Assembly (NCBI GenBank): GCA_008931825.1
Contig: QXVZ01000191.1
Coordinates: forward strand, 1-21,301
Source of the DNA: Phallusia fumigata
Taxonomy: Eukaryota > Chordata > Ascidiacea > Phlebobranchia > Ascidiidae
DNA: 21,301 nt
Reading direction: 5' to 3'
Position numbers and translations under genes: made by a program
Notes under the pieces: generated by a model
Databases searched by the model: none
What the model saw: the letters and a program-made list of their open reading frames with translations, nothing else
What the model was told of the DNA's origin: nothing
Part shown: positions 18,601 through 21,301 of the stretch, piece after piece
Numbering within the stretch: the stretch's first letter is position 1
Layout of the letters: every line of letters begins with the position of its first letter

Positions 18601-21098
18601 GCTAGCTTGCCCAAATGCTTTGTAACCACTGATAACTAATTAAAAGGCATAGCTTAATCATATATATAACTTAACTTAAAACACAACTGCCAGAAGAACT
18701 GGTATTTGGTAAACAGATTCTCCTGCAAGTATTTTAACAACAACTGTTATTACTACAAGTTCGAACTACAAGTACATATGCATGTGTAAAATCAACATGA
18801 TACATGACACAAGTAATCCTGGCTCTCTGGCAGTTTTGTTTTTGGTCAAACTGCATTTCAAGTCCATTAATTATGTCATATATTTCAATAAAGGACTTCT
18901 ATTACTGGTCCTATTATCTCTTAACAATTAAAGTTTGAGATCTTGTTTGACAGCGTTATTAAAGCTTTGTGTGCCTTACCCATCGCTTGTGCTCCATGAG
19001 GGGTATGGGTGACCTCGACCGAGAAGCTCGGGAACCAACTTGCGATCCTTGTTCCATCGAAATGCCAGAAGTTTCTTCTTGGACCTTGAGTTCCAGCAGC
19101 AGGGTTTGGAGCTTGACCATCTGTGTGCAATGTCAGTGATGTTACCCCTTTAAAAGCTTGATATAACTTATCCTACACTGTGTTACTAGGTTCTGGGTTA
19201 TGATAGTGTCACAGGAAGTGGAACAGTGTGGTTCGAATATAATTTGATACATGAGGATTAGGTTTAAACCTGGTTTAAATAAACTAAACTCTTTAAAGCA
19301 GTTAGGCTCAAGTACAATGACCTTCATCTGCCATTAAAATTCTTTGCTAATAGGCTTTTGTAAACATTTGTTTGAGAATGTTGAGATGTTTAATTGTTAG
19401 CAGTGGGGGTTTCACAAAATCATTGTTTAAGGTTTGGTCACATAACCTAAGTTTCATTATCAGCAGATTTTGGTCCAGGCTTAGGCAATTATCCGCTTAA
19501 ACAGATTTAAGGTTTGGTTCAATTTAAGTTCCCTGGTCTTGCATGTGTGACTGGCAAAAGTCCATTTGGAGGGTAAACAAAATCACTGTACAAATCAATT
19601 AAAAACCTTAATAGTCTTTAAACTAGTGTAAACCAATGAAACCGCGTCAATCGGCTCTGCGAAGGGTCAATTTCAGCATTGTATGTGAAAAAATGTTATG
19701 ACATTGGTATGACCCCAATGGGTAATCACAACGTATCAAGTACTAGCTACACCACTACACGTGCAACTTGCATGTGTTTTTATTCATTACAAACCATCGA
19801 ATCCCAACTACATTCTTATTAGTTCAACTTGCGTTTGTTTTTAGTCATTAAAGGATTATGAAATGCTACATTGACTGTTCTCTACGTGTTATGTTGAAGT
19901 AGATTGCATTTACAGAGGAACCAACACTGTTCATGTCAATACACATATTTTTTTCAGTTTTGAAATCGCAATTATAATCATGTATCTGAAAACTGATGAT
20001 TGAAACATGTAAGTCCCCAAAAGAGTGTATATTAATAAATCGGACCCAAATTCTCTGAAAACTAATATTGTCATCATGTAAAAAGTACAAACTAAAATAG
20101 TTATGATATTATTTTTCAGTATTGTTGTACATCCCACCTAGGTATGCATACTGTTGTACATACTGGAAACGTCAAGTGCAACCAATACAGACATGAAACA
20201 GGCTGATAGGCATATATGTGATTAACACCACAACAAACAAACAAGTTTTCTGTAATTTGATACCACTGGGACAAAAAGTTTGAACAAAGAGACCCATAAT
20301 AAGCCATCTGTGCAAAACCTTACCGTTCACAACACCATCAACTTGGTCCAACAAGTTTTCCAATGTTGCATTCTGAGGATTTCTGATGCCCAGCTGTTTC
20401 CTAAAATATATTAATTAAAACTGACTAAAGTTCAAACAACACTAAAGTAAAATTTTTTTGCAGGACATGTTACCAAGAAAATAGGGCTTTGTTCATAAAC
20501 CAGTGTCGTTACTTTCATGAAGTTTTGTTAATTTTTCCTCAATTTTTCCACTTTCATGAAGTTTTGTTAATTTTTCCTCAAGTAAACTTACAATTTAAAA
20601 GTAAACAAAGGTTCTTTGAAAGCAATGCAATACTTCTATCGTAAAAGCAAGAATTTTTGACTTAGATCAGGCATAGGCAAACCTTTTGGCTCAGAGGCCA
20701 GATTTTTTTTAATTTGACCAGCGGGCCATGCAAGTGTGGATATTAACTTGGCAGATCGCTTATGCTTTAAATCTTATGTAAATTGGCAAGAGAAAAATAC
20801 ATTGAGTTGATACACTAAACTGTAGTTGCATTTACAGGCAAAAACAACAGGCTTTGCCAGCAAGTTTTGGCTCAAAGACAGTAGTTTGTCCACCAAGGGT
20901 TTAGATGGTGTTTCAACTGTTTTCATTGCGACAAGAGCAATGTACCAGTTTGAAGGTACCCCAGTAGTAGTTACCTGCAAGTCGGGCATGTTGTGTCCTG
21001 TTCAAGCCAAGATCTTAAACAAGGTGAGTGGAAAAGATGTCCACAGGGAAGTTTCCTGGCATTTTCCATCTGATCCCAACAAATGGCGCACTGGTCTT
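15175..21098 (-). CDS. AMFR: AMFR/gp78 ER ubiquitin ligase, 3' part (RING to C-terminus)
   Basis: gp78 is a polytopic ER-membrane E3 ligase of ER-associated degradation. Seven exons are seen: 20975-21098, 20324-20400, 18980-19120, 18333-18421, 17060-17252, 16183-16257 (tentative) and 15175-15656. Their order gives a RING-H2 (CAIC ... CGHLFH ... CPTC), the block NFWHFDGTRIASWFPSFSVE, a CUE domain (SNSQLDAMVREVQDIFPQ, then SVEATSERILDGRIQVP) and a G2BR-like helix (SEREtVLKSRREALVRQARLRYL in part), which binds the E2 UBE2G2 in vertebrates. All phases agree. The multi-spanning N-terminus must lie beyond the right edge. The end, SLDYTDSDSSE, lacks the p97-binding VIM helix that closes vertebrate gp78. 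Confidence 0.88.
16183..16257 (-). CDS. AMFR: Tentative 75-bp AMFR exon
   Basis: The acceptor is atttttag and the strong donor gtacgt. It is open for 24 codons (GTSLRRRHAGPASRDDPDMQ and on) and is phase 1 at both ends, so it can be included or skipped without changing frame. It has no clear similarity and overlaps a TGACG-rich microrepeat, so it may be alternative or not real. Confidence 0.5.
16258..17059 (-). other. AMFR intron, 0.8 kb
   Basis: Contains a TGACGTCA at 16384-16391 and a nearby second TGACG. Nothing else is recognised. Confidence 0.55.
17060..17252 (-). CDS. AMFR: AMFR exon: second part of CUE domain and Pro-rich tail
   Basis: The acceptor is ttgtcatcag and the donor gtacaa. 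IIRADLLVTGSVEATSERIL corresponds to CUE helices 2-3 and is followed by DGRIQVP, as in vertebrate gp78. A Pro-rich segment (QPTPPPSPPVGEP) follows. Confidence 0.87.
17253..18332 (-). other. AMFR intron splitting the CUE domain
   Basis: About 1.1 kb, phase 0. Apart from the interspersed repeat at 17287-17448 I see nothing. The + strand open frame at 17807-18115 has no domain and is not called. Confidence 0.7.
17287..17448. repeat. Interspersed repeat, copy 3, in an AMFR intron
   Basis: Same ~160-base unit, outside the duplicated block and just upstream (on +) of the CUE-encoding exon 17060-17252. Its isolated position shows that the unit is a dispersed element. Confidence 0.7.
18333..18421 (-). 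CDS. AMFR: AMFR exon: first part of CUE domain
   Basis: The acceptor is gtatttcag and the donor gtaaaa. It encodes SNSQLDAMVREVQDIFPQ. The MF/IFP motif of CUE helix 1 is present as IFP. Confidence 0.87.
18980..19120 (-). CDS. AMFR: AMFR exon: conserved FDG block
   Basis: The acceptor is gcacacag and the donor gtaagg. It contains WHFDGTRIASWFPSFSVEV, close to vertebrate gp78 HFDGSRIASWLPSFSVEV. This is the strongest single family match outside the RING. Confidence 0.92.
19121..20323 (-). other. AMFR intron, 1.2 kb
   Basis: Bounded by gtaagg and cacacag. AT-rich with no exon, repeat array or RNA gene that I can recognise. Confidence 0.7.
20324..20400 (-). CDS. AMFR: AMFR exon: post-RING linker
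   Basis: The acceptor is atattttag and the donor gtaagg. The first base completes the Arg codon after the RING. It encodes KQLGIRNPQNATLENLLDQV and DGVVN. Confidence 0.85.
20511..20581. repeat. Two-copy 39-bp tandem repeat
   Basis: Unit actttcatgaagttttgt... at 20511-20549 repeats from 20550 and stops after about 32 bases. It lies in the AMFR intron 20401-20974. No N is present, so it looks like a genuine small tandem duplication. Confidence 0.75.
20668..20755. mobile_element. Decayed hAT-like terminal fragment
   Basis: caggcataggcaaacc ... ttggctcagaggccag ... agcgggccatgc has the layout of a hAT end. It lies in the AMFR intron 20401-20974. No partner end or target duplication is visible. 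Confidence 0.4.
20975..21098 (-). CDS. AMFR: AMFR exon: RING-H2 domain
   Basis: The acceptor is tttctttgcag and the donor gtaact. It encodes DQCAICWDQMENARKLPCG, then HLFHSPCLRSWLEQDTTCPTC, a C3H2C3 RING with spacing C-x2-C-x11-C-x-H-x2-H-x2-C-x10-C-x2-C. All eight zinc ligands are present. Confidence 0.92.
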
Positions 21099-21301
21099 CT
21101 GCAAAGAAATTAATTTAAATCATTAGGCAATAGATTTTGTGAAATTTATAACAAACAATAACTGTTTGTAATATAATTTGCGAGAGTTGTGTACATCTAT
21201 AGTATGATATTATGTTTGGAGTTGGACTAGTCTATGTATCATCAGTGTTGCTAGCCAAACCATTACATCCCACAAGCATGTATGACCCCTGAAGGATATT
21301 A

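Noticed and set aside
20826-21113. 95-codon open frame on the + strand
   Set aside because: It is the antisense of the AMFR RING exon, whose zinc ligands and splice sites fit the - strand.
1-21301. tRNA, rRNA, microRNA or CRISPR features
   Set aside because: No tRNA B-box with a matching A-box and cloverleaf, no rRNA-like stretch, no familiar microRNA seed hairpin and no regular spaced repeats were found by eye.

Overview
The window reads as an AT-rich, intron-rich animal genome, most likely a tunicate of the genus Ciona. This rests on gene content, short introns, compact spacing and strong heterozygosity signs; I could not test it by search. There are no bacterial operons, RNA genes or CRISPR arrays. 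Three protein-coding genes can be rebuilt exon by exon, with splice sites and codon phases that agree.

Left (1-5650, + strand): the 3' part of a DM-domain transcription factor (Dmrt, DMRTA-like class). One exon carries the residues just after the DM domain. After a 2.1 kb intron, the last exon carries a DMA domain and a long C-terminal tail. The zinc-binding DM exon lies off the left edge. The last exon holds a ~0.2 kb duplication with a single N at its junction; the copies lie in different frames, so this is probably an assembly artefact.

Middle (5739-10669, - strand): a complete ten-exon gene for a 557-residue secreted protein that resembles a divergent clan GH-A glycoside hydrolase. It converges tail to tail on Dmrt, with about 110 bp between the two poly(A) signals. 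One intron uses a GC donor, and another carries a dense cluster of TGACGTCA palindromes. The usual nucleophile glutamate seems to be missing.

Right-middle (10670-15174): no gene found. Most of it is a ~1.4-1.5 kb head-to-tail duplication, again with one N exactly at the junction, probably two alleles placed in series. It contains a short interspersed repeat, also found in an AMFR intron, and hAT-like terminal sequences.

Right (15175-21098, - strand): the 3' part of AMFR/gp78, an ER-associated ubiquitin ligase. It has a RING-H2 exon, a linker, an FDG-type conserved block, a split CUE domain and a final exon with the region that binds the E2 UBE2G2. The N-terminal membrane domain lies off the right edge.

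The three genes have no obvious shared pathway. The features that run through the whole window are the excess of TGACGTCA palindromes (at least ten, including inside Dmrt coding sequence), small hAT-type elements and the two N-junction duplications.
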